From Pseudolabrys sp. (GTDB lineage Bacteria > Pseudomonadota > Alphaproteobacteria > Rhizobiales > Xanthobacteraceae): a stretch of 64,000 nucleotides of DNA. A model generated the notes under the pieces. That model saw nothing but the letters and a program-made list of their open reading frames with translations. It was not told the DNA's origin and searched no databases. Positions 54,904-62,469 of the stretch are shown here, one piece after another. Where the stretch lies: positions 1 through 64,000 of the forward strand of contig JAHCKG010000011.1 of the NCBI GenBank assembly GCA_026125895.1, given 5' to 3'. Numbering within the stretch: the stretch's first letter is position 1; every line of letters starts with the position of its first letter. The translations under genes were made by a program, and so were the position numbers.

Positions 54904-56754
54904 TCACAAGCGGATCACGCGCGGCGAGACTTCGTCGGCGTACAGCTCCTCGACCAGCGCGGCGCGGTTCTTGAGCACGGTGCGCTGGTTGATCGAGCCC
55001 TTGTCGGTCATCTCGCCTTTGTCCATCGACGGCGGCTCGGTCATCAGCATGATGCGCTGGACGCGGTTCGACGAACCGGTCGAGGCCGCGGCCATCCTGG
55101 CGAGCAGCGACGTGAAGTGCTGCTGCACGTCGTAGTGCTGCACCACCTGCGCGGCCGGCGTATCCGGCGCGCGATGGAGGAGCGAGCGGCAGGCCTCGAC
55201 ATCGGGAAACACGAGGGCCGCGAGATAATCGCGGTCGAGTCCGGCGAAGACGACGTCGCGCACATAAGGCTTGAAGGCGTCGATGAACTGCGCGCGCAAG
55301 GGCCCGACATTGACCCAGGTGCCGGACGACAGCTTGAAATCCTCGGCAATGCGGCCGTCGAACAGCAGGCCTTGCTCCGGATGATCGGGGTCGGCGAACT
55401 TGAAGGTGTCGCCCAGCTTGTAGAAGCCTTCGTCGTCGAACGCCTTGCCGGTGTATTCCGGCTGTCGCCAGTAGCCCGGCGTGATGTTGGGGCCGCGGAC
55501 GCGCGCTTCGAGCTTGCCCTCGGAGGGCACCAGCTTGAGTTCGAGCCCTGCGGCGGGCAGGCCCATGTTGGTGGAGTTCGGATGATAGAAGGTGCGCGCC
55601 AGCGCGCAGGGCGCGGTCTCGGTGGCGCCGAAGCCGGTGAGGAACTGCACGCGTTCGCCGCAGGTCTCGACCGCCAGCGCATTGATCTCGTCGAACACAT
55701 GCTGCGCCAGACCCGCGCCGGCAAACCACAGCACCTTCACCTTGGAGAAGAACTTGCGTCGCAACTCGGCGTCGGTGCGCAGGTGCGGCAGCAGCGCCTC
55801 GTAGCCTTTCGGCACGGTGAAGTACCAGGTCGAGGCGATGTCGCGCAGGTTGCGCACCGTCTCCTCGATGGCGCCGGGCAGCGGCTTGCCTTCGTCGATG
55901 TAGAAAGTGCCGCCGTTGTAGAGCACCAGGCCGACGTCGTGATTGCCGCCGGCGGTGTGGTGCCACGGCGCCCAGTCGAGAATCACAGGCGGCTCGTCCT
56001 GGAAGAAGGCGAGCGCCTGGCGCAGCATCACCTGATTGGCGCACCACATGCGCTGCGTGTTGATCACGCATTTCGGCACGCCAGTCGAGCCGGAGGTGAA
56101 CAGGAATTTGGCGATGGTGTCGGGGCCGACCTTGTCGTTGGCCGCATCGACGGCGGCGGTCGGCTCGGCGGAGAGATCGGAGAAGAGTGTCGTGCGGCCC
56201 TCGATCGGATTGCGCGTGACGACGACCGGCACATCCTCCGGCACGATCGTCTCGATGGCGCGGGCGAAGGCCTTGCCGTCGGCCGCAAAGACGAGCCCCG
56301 GCGTGATCAGGTCGAAGATCGATTTGAGCCGCGCGAAGTCCTGGCTGACCAGCGAATAGGCCGGCGAGATTGGCGCGTAGGCGACGCCGATATAGACGGC
56401 GGCGAGCCCGAGCATCGCATGCTCGAGATCGTTGCCGGACAGGATGACGATCGGCCGCTCGGCCGACAGATTGTATTTGAGCAGCGCCGTGCCGATGCGG
56501 CGGGCGTGATCGAGCGCCTGCGCATAGGTGATGGTGCGCCAGCTCTCGCCGTCACGCTGCGCCATGAAGACGCGATCCGGCGCGTGCTGCGCCCAGTATT
56601 CGAGGCGCTCGGTCAGTTTCGTCGGATAGGGCCCGAGCGGCTCCGGCGAGCGCAGCAGCAGCGCGCCATCGGGACGTGTCTCGATATCGACGTCCTGCGG
56701 CCCGAGTCGCACCGGGCGGAAGGGCGCTTGTTGGAGCGGCGATGCGATACTCAT
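54904..56754 (-). CDS. Feruloyl-CoA synthase-like acyl-CoA ligase, copy 1
   Basis: A 616-aa adenylate-forming ligase. The ATP-binding P-loop is FTSGSTGVPKCV, followed by WAPWHHTAGGNHD. The A8 hinge and C-terminal domain carry a catalytic Lys in TDKGSINQR. The opening (RLGPQDVDIETRPDGALLL) is the pattern I know from feruloyl-CoA synthases of Bradyrhizobium-like bacteria. It activates a hydroxycinnamate to its CoA thioester using ATP. The VPKCV variant (Cys for the usual Gly) is atypical. It is followed at a repeat by a second copy. Confidence 0.85.
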   Translation of the reverse strand: MSIASPLQQAPFRPVRLGPQDVDIETRPDGALLLRSPEPLGPYPTKLTERLEYWAQHAPDRVFMAQRDGESWRTITYAQALDHARRIGTALLKYNLSAERPIVILSGNDLEHAMLGLAAVYIGVAYAPISPAYSLVSQDFARLKSIFDLITPGLVFAADGKAFARAIETIVPEDVPVVVTRNPIEGRTTLFSDLSAEPTAAVDAANDKVGPDTIAKFLFTSGSTGVPKCVINTQRMWCANQVMLRQALAFFQDEPPVILDWAPWHHTAGGNHDVGLVLYNGGTFYIDEGKPLPGAIEETVRNLRDIASTWYFTVPKGYEALLPHLRTDAELRRKFFSKVKVLWFAGAGLAQHVFDEINALAVETCGERVQFLTGFGATETAPCALARTFYHPNSTNMGLPAAGLELKLVPSEGKLEARVRGPNITPGYWRQPEYTGKAFDDEGFYKLGDTFKFADPDHPEQGLLFDGRIAEDFKLSSGTWVNVGPLRAQFIDAFKPYVRDVVFAGLDRDYLAALVFPDVEACRSLLHRAPDTPAAQVVQHYDVQQHFTSLLARMAAASTGSSNRVQRIMLMTEPPSMDKGEMTDKGSINQRTVLKNRAALVEELYADEVSPRVIRL

Positions 56755-56772
56755 GGCGCTATCCTGTGTCCG

Positions 56773-56874
56773 TCATCCTGAGGTGGCCGCCGAAGGCGGC
56801 CCTGGGAGGACGACGGCCCATGATCCACGAGCCGTGCATCCTTCGAGGCTCGCTGCGCTCGCGCCTCAGGATGA
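56773..56874. repeat. Long TCATCCTGAGG palindromic repeat between the two ligase genes
   Basis: TCATCCTGAGG (56773-56783) pairs with CCTCAGGATGA (56864-56874), enclosing an inner GGCCGCC/GGCGGCC hairpin (56785-56801). It is the largest palindromic element in the window and lies in the 148-base gap between the tandem ligases. Confidence 0.85.
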
Positions 56875-56902
56875 TGAATTTTCTGTTCGATGTTACCCAT
56901 AT

Positions 56903-58774
56903 TCAACTGTCGCTGCGGATCACGCCCGGCGATGGCGTGTCGGCGTAGAGTTCATTGACCAGCGCGGCGCGGCTCGCCAGCACCGCGCGCTGGTTGATCG
57001 AGCCCTTGTCGGTGGCTTCGCCCTTGTCGAGCGACGGCGGCTCGGCCATCAGGATCAGGCGCTCGACGCGGGTCGAGGATCCCTTGGCCTGCGCCGCCAG
57101 CGTGAACAGCCGCTCGGCGAACAGCAGGCGCACCGTCGGCGCGGCGATGATGTCGGCCGCCGTCGCCTCGGGGCCGAGGCCGGCGAGCTTGCGGCAGGCT
57201 TCGATATCGGGAAACACCAGCGCGCCGATGAAATCGCGATCGGCCCCGGCGAGTACGACGTCGCGCACATAAGGCGCGAAGTGGTCGATGAAGCGGCCGC
57301 GCAATGGCCCGACGCTGACCCATGTCCCGGTCGAGAGCTTGTAGTCCTCGGCAATGCGGCCGTCGAAGATCAGGCCCTTGTTCGGATCGTCCGGGTCCGC
57401 GAATTTCAGCGCATCGCCGATCCGGTAGAAACCTTCGTCGTCGAAGGCGGCCTGGGTGTGGTTGTCCTGGCGCCAGTAGCCGGGCGTGATGTGCGGGCCG
57501 CGCAGCCGCGCTTCGAGCTTGCCGGCGTTCGGCACCAGCTTGAGTTCGACGCCGGCGCAGGGCAGGCCGATATTGCCGGGGCGGCCGAAATCGAAGGTGC
57601 AGGCCAGCGCCGCCGGCGCGGTCTCGGTCGAGCCGAGCGAGGACAGGAAAATGACGCGCTCGCCGGTCGTCTCGACCGCGATCTCATTCATCTCGTCATA
57701 GGTCGCCTGGTTCAGCCCGGCGCCGGCATAGAACAGGACGTCCAGACGGCTGAAGAAGTTGCGGCGCAAGGTGTCGTCGGCGCGGAGGTGCGGGATCAGC
57801 GCCTCGTAGCCTTTCGGCACGTTGAAATAGATGGTCGGGGCGATGTCGCGCAGGTTGCGCGCCGTTTTCGGCACGCCGGGCGGCGTCGGATTGCCGTCAT
57901 CGATGTAGAGCGAGCCGCCATTGACCAGGACCAGGTTGAAATTGTGGTTGGAGCCGAAAGTGTGGCTCCACGGCAGCCAGTCGACCAGTACGGGAGGCTC
58001 GTCCTTCACGAACGCCAAACTCCCGTGCAGCATGGCCTGGTTCGACAGCAGCATGCGGTGGGTGTTGATGACGCCCTTCGGCGTGCCGGTGGATCCTGAG
58101 GTGAACAGGAATTTGGCGATGGTGTCGGGGCCGACCGCCGCGCGCGCCGCCGCGACGCCGTTTTTGTCCGCGGCGCCAACCAAGTCGGCGAACACCGTCG
58201 TCGGCCGGTCGCCGAGCGGATTGCACGTGACGACCAGTTCGATGTCGTCCGAGATGGTTGCATAGAGCGCCTTGCCGAAGGCCAGGCCGTCGGCGGCGAA
58301 CACCATGCCAGGCGTGAGTAATTCGACGATCATGCGCAATTTGCCGAAGTCGCTCGACATCAGCGAATAGGCCGGCGACACCGGCGCGTAGGGAATGCCG
58401 GCATACATGCTCGCCAACGCCAGCAGCGCATGCTCGATGTCGTTGCCGGAGAGCACGACGATGGGCCGCTCCGGCGACAGTCCGCGCCGCAACAACGCAG
58501 CGGCGATACGGCGCACCTTCTCGAGCACTTCGGCGTAGGTCAGTTTGCGCCAGTGTCCGTCGGCATCTCGCTGCGCCAGATAGACGCGATCGGGGGCGAC
58601 GCGGGCCCAATGCTCCAGCGGTTCGGCGATGCTGTCGTGATAGATCCCGAGCGGCTGTGCACTGCGCAGATAGATCGTGCCGTCCGGCCGCCGATCGACG
58701 ACGGCGTCGAGCGCGCCGAGCTTGACGCTGCGCAGCGGCGCATCTGGAGCGGCGAGGGGCCGGTTCACCTGCAT
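56903..58774 (-). CDS. Feruloyl-CoA synthase-like acyl-CoA ligase, copy 2
   Basis: A 623-aa paralogue of the ligase at 54904-56754, roughly 60 percent identical by eye. The P-loop is FTSGSTGTPKGVINTHRM, with the standard KGV, and the C-terminal Lys is again in TDKGSINQR. WLPWSHTFGSNHNFNLVL, YVRDVVLAGADRDFIGALVFP and the rest of the C-terminal domain are intact. The two ligases may act on different hydroxycinnamates (for example coumarate versus ferulate). It is 10 bases from the crotonase gene. Confidence 0.86.
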   Translation of the reverse strand: MQVNRPLAAPDAPLRSVKLGALDAVVDRRPDGTIYLRSAQPLGIYHDSIAEPLEHWARVAPDRVYLAQRDADGHWRKLTYAEVLEKVRRIAAALLRRGLSPERPIVVLSGNDIEHALLALASMYAGIPYAPVSPAYSLMSSDFGKLRMIVELLTPGMVFAADGLAFGKALYATISDDIELVVTCNPLGDRPTTVFADLVGAADKNGVAAARAAVGPDTIAKFLFTSGSTGTPKGVINTHRMLLSNQAMLHGSLAFVKDEPPVLVDWLPWSHTFGSNHNFNLVLVNGGSLYIDDGNPTPPGVPKTARNLRDIAPTIYFNVPKGYEALIPHLRADDTLRRNFFSRLDVLFYAGAGLNQATYDEMNEIAVETTGERVIFLSSLGSTETAPAALACTFDFGRPGNIGLPCAGVELKLVPNAGKLEARLRGPHITPGYWRQDNHTQAAFDDEGFYRIGDALKFADPDDPNKGLIFDGRIAEDYKLSTGTWVSVGPLRGRFIDHFAPYVRDVVLAGADRDFIGALVFPDIEACRKLAGLGPEATAADIIAAPTVRLLFAERLFTLAAQAKGSSTRVERLILMAEPPSLDKGEATDKGSINQRAVLASRAALVNELYADTPSPGVIRSDS

Positions 58775-58784
58775 CGCTTGTCCT

Positions 58785-59585
58785 CTAGTCCGGCCGCTTC
58801 ACCTTGCTCGCCTTGCCTTCGAGGAAGGCGTTGAGCCGGTTCTTGGCTTCCGGATCGGCTTGCGCGATCGACGAAATCAGCGACTCCATGGCATAGCCCG
58901 TGGCCGGCGCCGCTTCTGCGATGCGCGGCAGCGCATGGGTGATGGCGAAATTGGTGAGATGTGTGTTCTGCGCGATGCGTTCGGCCAACTGCACCGCCTT
59001 CCCCATCCCTTCGCCCGGCTCGACGAGATAGGTGGACAGGCCCATGGTCTGACCGTCCTCGGCCGAGTAGGTGCGCCCGGTCAGCATCATGTCCATCATG
59101 CGCGCAACGCCGATGAGGCGCGGCACGCGCACCGAGCCGCCGCCGCCGACATAGATGCCGCGGCTGCCTTCGGGCAGGCCGTAATAGACCGAGCGTTCGG
59201 CGACGCGGATATGCGCCGACGCGGCAAGTTCGAGGCCGCCGCCGATCACCGCGCCATGCAGCGCGGCGACGACCGGCACCTTGCCGAACTGGATCTTCTC
59301 GAAGGCGCGATGCCATAGCGAGGAATGCGCGATGCCCTCGCGGATGTCGCGCTCCTGCAGTTCCGATAAATCGAGGCCGGCGCAGAAGTGCTCGCCTTCG
59401 CCGCCGATGACGACGGCGCGGACATCCTCTGGCAGCCGCGTGAAGAACGTGTCGATACCGATGACGGTGTCGTCGTCGATCGCGTTGCGCTTGTGCGGGC
59501 GATTGAGCTTGAGGATGGCAACGGGACCGTGCTGCTCGGCGGCAAGCGACGGCGGCAATCCGGCAAACGGCTCTCTCTTGCTCAC
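58785..59585 (-). CDS. Crotonase-family enoyl-CoA hydratase/lyase
   Basis: A 266-aa crotonase. The first oxyanion-hole block is HFCAGLDL (67-74) and the second is GAVIGGGLELAAS with E119. The second acidic residue is E139 in GLPEGSRG, and GGGGSVRVPRLIG follows. Both catalytic glutamates of enoyl-CoA hydratase are therefore kept. It would hydrate a hydroxycinnamoyl-CoA. A retro-aldol lyase activity making an aldehyde is possible too, but no vanillin dehydrogenase gene is in the window. Start 59585, 73 bases from the binding-protein stop. Confidence 0.87.
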   Translation of the reverse strand: MSKREPFAGLPPSLAAEQHGPVAILKLNRPHKRNAIDDDTVIGIDTFFTRLPEDVRAVVIGGEGEHFCAGLDLSELQERDIREGIAHSSLWHRAFEKIQFGKVPVVAALHGAVIGGGLELAASAHIRVAERSVYYGLPEGSRGIYVGGGGSVRVPRLIGVARMMDMMLTGRTYSAEDGQTMGLSTYLVEPGEGMGKAVQLAERIAQNTHLTNFAITHALPRIAEAAPATGYAMESLISSIAQADPEAKNRLNAFLEGKASKVKRPD

Positions 59586-59658
59586 GCGATGGCTCCTTGA
59601 AAGTCAGGATGCCGCCGCCCTGAGGCGACGGCATTTGAGGGTGTAGCGTCGGCCGCGA

Positions 59659-60867
59659 TCAGTTCGACTTCACCAGAGGGCAACCGCCTTCGCTGAGCGG
59701 GCGAAACGCCTTGTCGGCCGGGATCGTACCGGCGATCTTGAAGACGTCCCACTCGCTCTTCGATTCCGCCGGTGACTTCACCTGGAGCAGATAGAGCGGA
59801 TGGATGGCGCGGCCGTCCGCGCGGATTTCGACCTTGCCGTAGACCGGATCATCCGATGGCGTCGCCTTCATGGCATCGACCACGGCCTTGCCGTCCGTCG
59901 GCGAGCCGACTTTGTCAACGGCCTTGAGATAGGCGAGGGTGGCCGAATAGACGCCGGCCTGCATGTGATTGGGATACATCTTCTTAGCGTGGCGAGCGGC
60001 ATAGCGCTTGGCGAAGTCGCGCGTGCCGTCGTTTTCGTCCCAGTACCAGGCATTGATCGCCTGAAGGCCCTGCGCGGTGCCGAGCCCGATCGCCGGCACG
60101 CTCTGCAAGTCGAAGATCAGCGCGACCAGCTTCTGCTTCTCGGTGACCTTGAAGTCGGCGGCCTGCTTGATGGTGTTGACGGTGTCACCACCGGCATTGG
60201 CGAGCAGTATCACGTCGGCCTTCGAAGCCTGCGCCTGCAAGAGCGCCGAGGAGAAGTCGTTAGTGCCGAGCGGCAGCCGCACGGCGCCGAGGACCTTGCC
60301 GCCCGATGCGTTGATCTCGTCGGTCGCCTGCTTCTCGAGGTCATGACCGAAGGCGTAGTCGGCGGTGATGAAGAAGAAGGTCTTCGCCCCTTGCGCCAGC
60401 ACGCCCTTGGCGGTGCCGTGGCCGAACGCCCAGGTGTCGTAAGTCCAGTGCACGAAAGTCGGCGAACACTTGGCGCCGGTGAGTGCCGCCGTGCCGGCGC
60501 CGGAGCCGATCACCACCTTGTTCTTTTCCTTGCCGATATCGGAGACGGCAAGCGCGACCGCGGAGTTCGGCAGATCGATCACCATGTCGACGCCTTCGGC
60601 ATCGAACCAGCGGCGGGCGATGGCGGCCCCGACATCTGGCTTGTTCTGGTGATCGGCTGAAATCACTTCGATTTTTCGCTTGGACGTCTTGTTGAAGTCC
60701 TCGACCGCCATCTGCGCCGCGAGCACCGAGCCCGGACCCTGGAAGTCCGAATAGACGCTCGACATGTCGTTCATGACGCCGATCCGGAGCGTGCCGTTCT
60801 GTTCGGCCAAAGCCGGTGTGGCGGCGAGCGCCGCGAGCAAGGCGGCGAGCTTGATCGCTTTCTGCAT
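59659..60867 (-). CDS. Branched-chain amino acid-type ABC substrate-binding protein
   Basis: 402 aa from ATG 60867. A signal peptide (KLAALLAALAATPALA) precedes the periplasmic binding protein type I fold (LRIGVMNDMSSVYSDFQGPG; AVEDFNKTSKRKIEVISADH). The LivK-like domain is used in some bacteria for aromatic acids such as hydroxycinnamates. It is the first gene of the minus-strand cluster, and no matching permease or ATPase is in the window, so the rest of the importer must lie elsewhere. The candidate operator at 60958-60980 lies 91 bases upstream. Confidence 0.9.
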   Translation of the reverse strand: MQKAIKLAALLAALAATPALAEQNGTLRIGVMNDMSSVYSDFQGPGSVLAAQMAVEDFNKTSKRKIEVISADHQNKPDVGAAIARRWFDAEGVDMVIDLPNSAVALAVSDIGKEKNKVVIGSGAGTAALTGAKCSPTFVHWTYDTWAFGHGTAKGVLAQGAKTFFFITADYAFGHDLEKQATDEINASGGKVLGAVRLPLGTNDFSSALLQAQASKADVILLANAGGDTVNTIKQAADFKVTEKQKLVALIFDLQSVPAIGLGTAQGLQAINAWYWDENDGTRDFAKRYAARHAKKMYPNHMQAGVYSATLAYLKAVDKVGSPTDGKAVVDAMKATPSDDPVYGKVEIRADGRAIHPLYLLQVKSPAESKSEWDVFKIAGTIPADKAFRPLSEGGCPLVKSN

Positions 60868-60957
60868 GGGGTCCCTCCCGGGGAATGCTGTGAGAAGGCG
60901 GCGCTGTTTTTTTCGCCGCTCGTTCCCAATGCTGTCAGGCCGCGGGCCTGCGGTCAA

Positions 60958-60980
60958 TATTGTTGTCCATGACAACAATA
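60958..60980. promoter_or_regulatory. Perfect TATTGTTGTC-N3-GACAACAATA operator
   Basis: A perfect inverted repeat (10-bp arms, CAT spacer) lies in the 215-base divergent region between the binding-protein gene (start 60867) and the secreted-protein gene (start 61083). On the minus strand a TTGACC (complement of 60952-60957) immediately follows and could be a -35 element, so a bound regulator could block or position RNA polymerase. The TTGTTGTC-type half site fits a GntR- or MarR-class dimer. No such regulator gene is seen in the window. Confidence 0.75.
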
Positions 60981-61082
60981 AGGCCAGGCCAGGCACCTAT
61001 TCCTTTCGCATCTGCGAGATGAGTTGCGTCGCCAACCCTCGGAGGTAAGACTTGCCCCCGCGTCGGCGGCGAGGCCTTTGCG

Positions 61083-61844
61083 ATGAACCTGAGCGATCTA
61101 AAACCCTGGCGCACGGGCGCCGTCATGGCCCTGCTGACGCTGCTTTCATGCCGGGCCGGGGCCGCAGCCGAGGCTGCCGGCGATATGGTCATTCCCCCGG
61201 CGACCTATCCCGCTCTAATGAGCCACGCGCCGACGCCCGAGGCCTTTGTCCCGGAAGGATGGCGCATGGAAAGCCAGGTCTCCGGCGATCTGAATGCAGA
61301 CCGCCAAGCCGATATCGTGCTGGTCCTGCGGCAGAATGCGCCCGGCAATATCGTGGACGCCCGCGGGCGGGGTGGTCCGGAGCGTTTCGACACCAATCCC
61401 CGCATTCTGGCCGTGGCAGTGGCTGCCGCCGGCGGCGGCTACGATCTCGTCGCCGAGAACCACACCCTGATCGGGCGAACCACCGAGCCTTCGCAGCAGG
61501 ACCCGCTCGACCCCGACGGCGTTCAGGCCGGCGGCATCGAGATCGTGCGCGGCACGCTCAGGGTGACGCTCGGCTATTTCGGCGGCGCCATGGGGCACCG
61601 GACTTTGACGTTCCGGCTGCGGAACCAGCAACTCCTGCTGATCGGCTATGACAGCATCCACGTCGAGCGTTCGCGCGGCAGCCTCGACCAGGTGAGCATC
61701 AACTACCTGACCCGGCGGATGAAGCGCACCACCGGCACCATTTCGAGCGACGCCGAGACGGTGACGCATTCCGCGGTACAGTCGCGGCGCCTGCTGGCAA
61801 TCGACGAGGTGGGCGACGGTTTGGCCTTCGAACGGGCCAGATAA
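61083..61844 (+). CDS. Secreted protein of unknown function
   Basis: A 253-aa protein. A signal peptide (AVMALLTLLSCRAGAAAEA) is followed by SGDLNADRQADIVLVLRQN, which resembles the calcium-binding loop of FG-GAP/VCBS-type repeats (D-x-N-x-D-x-x-D). The rest (GGIEIVRGTLRVTLGYFGGAMGHRTLTFRLRNQQLLLIGY) suggests a beta-rich periplasmic fold. I do not recognise a family with certainty. It starts from the same divergent region as the catabolic cluster and may be co-regulated. The next plus-strand gene is pcaF. Confidence 0.7.
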   Translation: MNLSDLKPWRTGAVMALLTLLSCRAGAAAEAAGDMVIPPATYPALMSHAPTPEAFVPEGWRMESQVSGDLNADRQADIVLVLRQNAPGNIVDARGRGGPERFDTNPRILAVAVAAAGGGYDLVAENHTLIGRTTEPSQQDPLDPDGVQAGGIEIVRGTLRVTLGYFGGAMGHRTLTFRLRNQQLLLIGYDSIHVERSRGSLDQVSINYLTRRMKRTTGTISSDAETVTHSAVQSRRLLAIDEVGDGLAFERAR

Positions 61845-61867
61845 CCAGGCGGTTGACCGGCGGCGCT

Positions 61868-62347
61868 CTACAGAACCTCGAACACGTCGAGGCGCACCGC
61901 GCGGGCCTCGCGCTGGCCGCGGGCGATGGCGATGATGCGGTTCATCCAGGCCACCGCCGGGTCCGATGTCTCGAACCGCATCACCGTGCGGAAATAATAG
62001 AGCGCCGGATCGACGGTTTCCCCGCGCATGACGCGTTCCAGGACTTCCTTCGGCCCGTGCCGCAGGCCGTCACTCGATACCAGGATGCGGGCGCCGGCAT
62101 CGGTTTCGATGGTGTAGCGCGCCTGGATGTCGGCGGCGCCATCGTTGCGGATGAACTGCCAGTCGGCGCCGCCCGGCAGCACGCGGCCGTTGAGCTTTTC
62201 GCCGCGTACGGTTCCGCCAAGGATATCGATGATGCGCCGATGACCGTAGGGCGTGGCGCCCAGATCGAGAATGCCAGCCAGTTCAGCGTGAATGGTGAAG
62301 ATCGGTTGGTCGCTCAGGATGGCGGTCACCGGCGTGCGCTCCCACAT
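61868..62347 (-). CDS. DUF3237 domain-containing protein
   Basis: A 159-aa cytosolic protein. IFTIHAELAGILDLGATPYG, then RVLPGGADWQFIRNDGAADIQARY and DPALYYFRTVMRFETSDPAVAWMNRII, are the DUF3237 (UPF0311) pattern. The family is a small beta-barrel of unknown function, often near aromatic degradation genes. It converges with the secreted-protein gene and diverges from pcaF. Confidence 0.82.
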   Translation of the reverse strand: MWERTPVTAILSDQPIFTIHAELAGILDLGATPYGHRRIIDILGGTVRGEKLNGRVLPGGADWQFIRNDGAADIQARYTIETDAGARILVSSDGLRHGPKEVLERVMRGETVDPALYYFRTVMRFETSDPAVAWMNRIIAIARGQREARAVRLDVFEVL

Positions 62348-62414
62348 GTCGTCAAAAGATGGCCATTTGACCCTGTCCCGGACGGGCCGTAAATACGAGG
62401 CCGCTTGGAACCCG

Positions 62415-62431
62415 GCGCGATCTCATCGCGC
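62415..62431. promoter_or_regulatory. Perfect GCGCGAT-N3-ATCGCGC inverted repeat upstream of pcaF
   Basis: Seven-base perfect arms with a CTC spacer, 38 bases before the pcaF start codon. A direct repeat CGGTGCAAGG lies between it and the gene (about 62438-62460). It could be an operator for the pca genes, but GC-rich chance palindromes are common here. Confidence 0.35.
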
Positions 62432-62469
62432 ATGACGGCGGTGCAAGGGGCGGTGCAAGGAAAGTTGTG

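Noticed and set aside
53542-56781. A 3.2-kb open frame on the plus strand opposite the thiolase and ligase genes
   Set aside because: High GC content removes stop codons; the translation mirrors the reverse codons of two enzymes with intact catalytic motifs.
58785-59585. Naming the crotonase as feruloyl-CoA hydratase/lyase (vanillin-forming)
   Set aside because: The catalytic glutamates fit any hydratase, and the co-encoded SDR, thiolase and thioesterase favour the beta-oxidation route; no aldehyde dehydrogenase is nearby. I kept the broader name.
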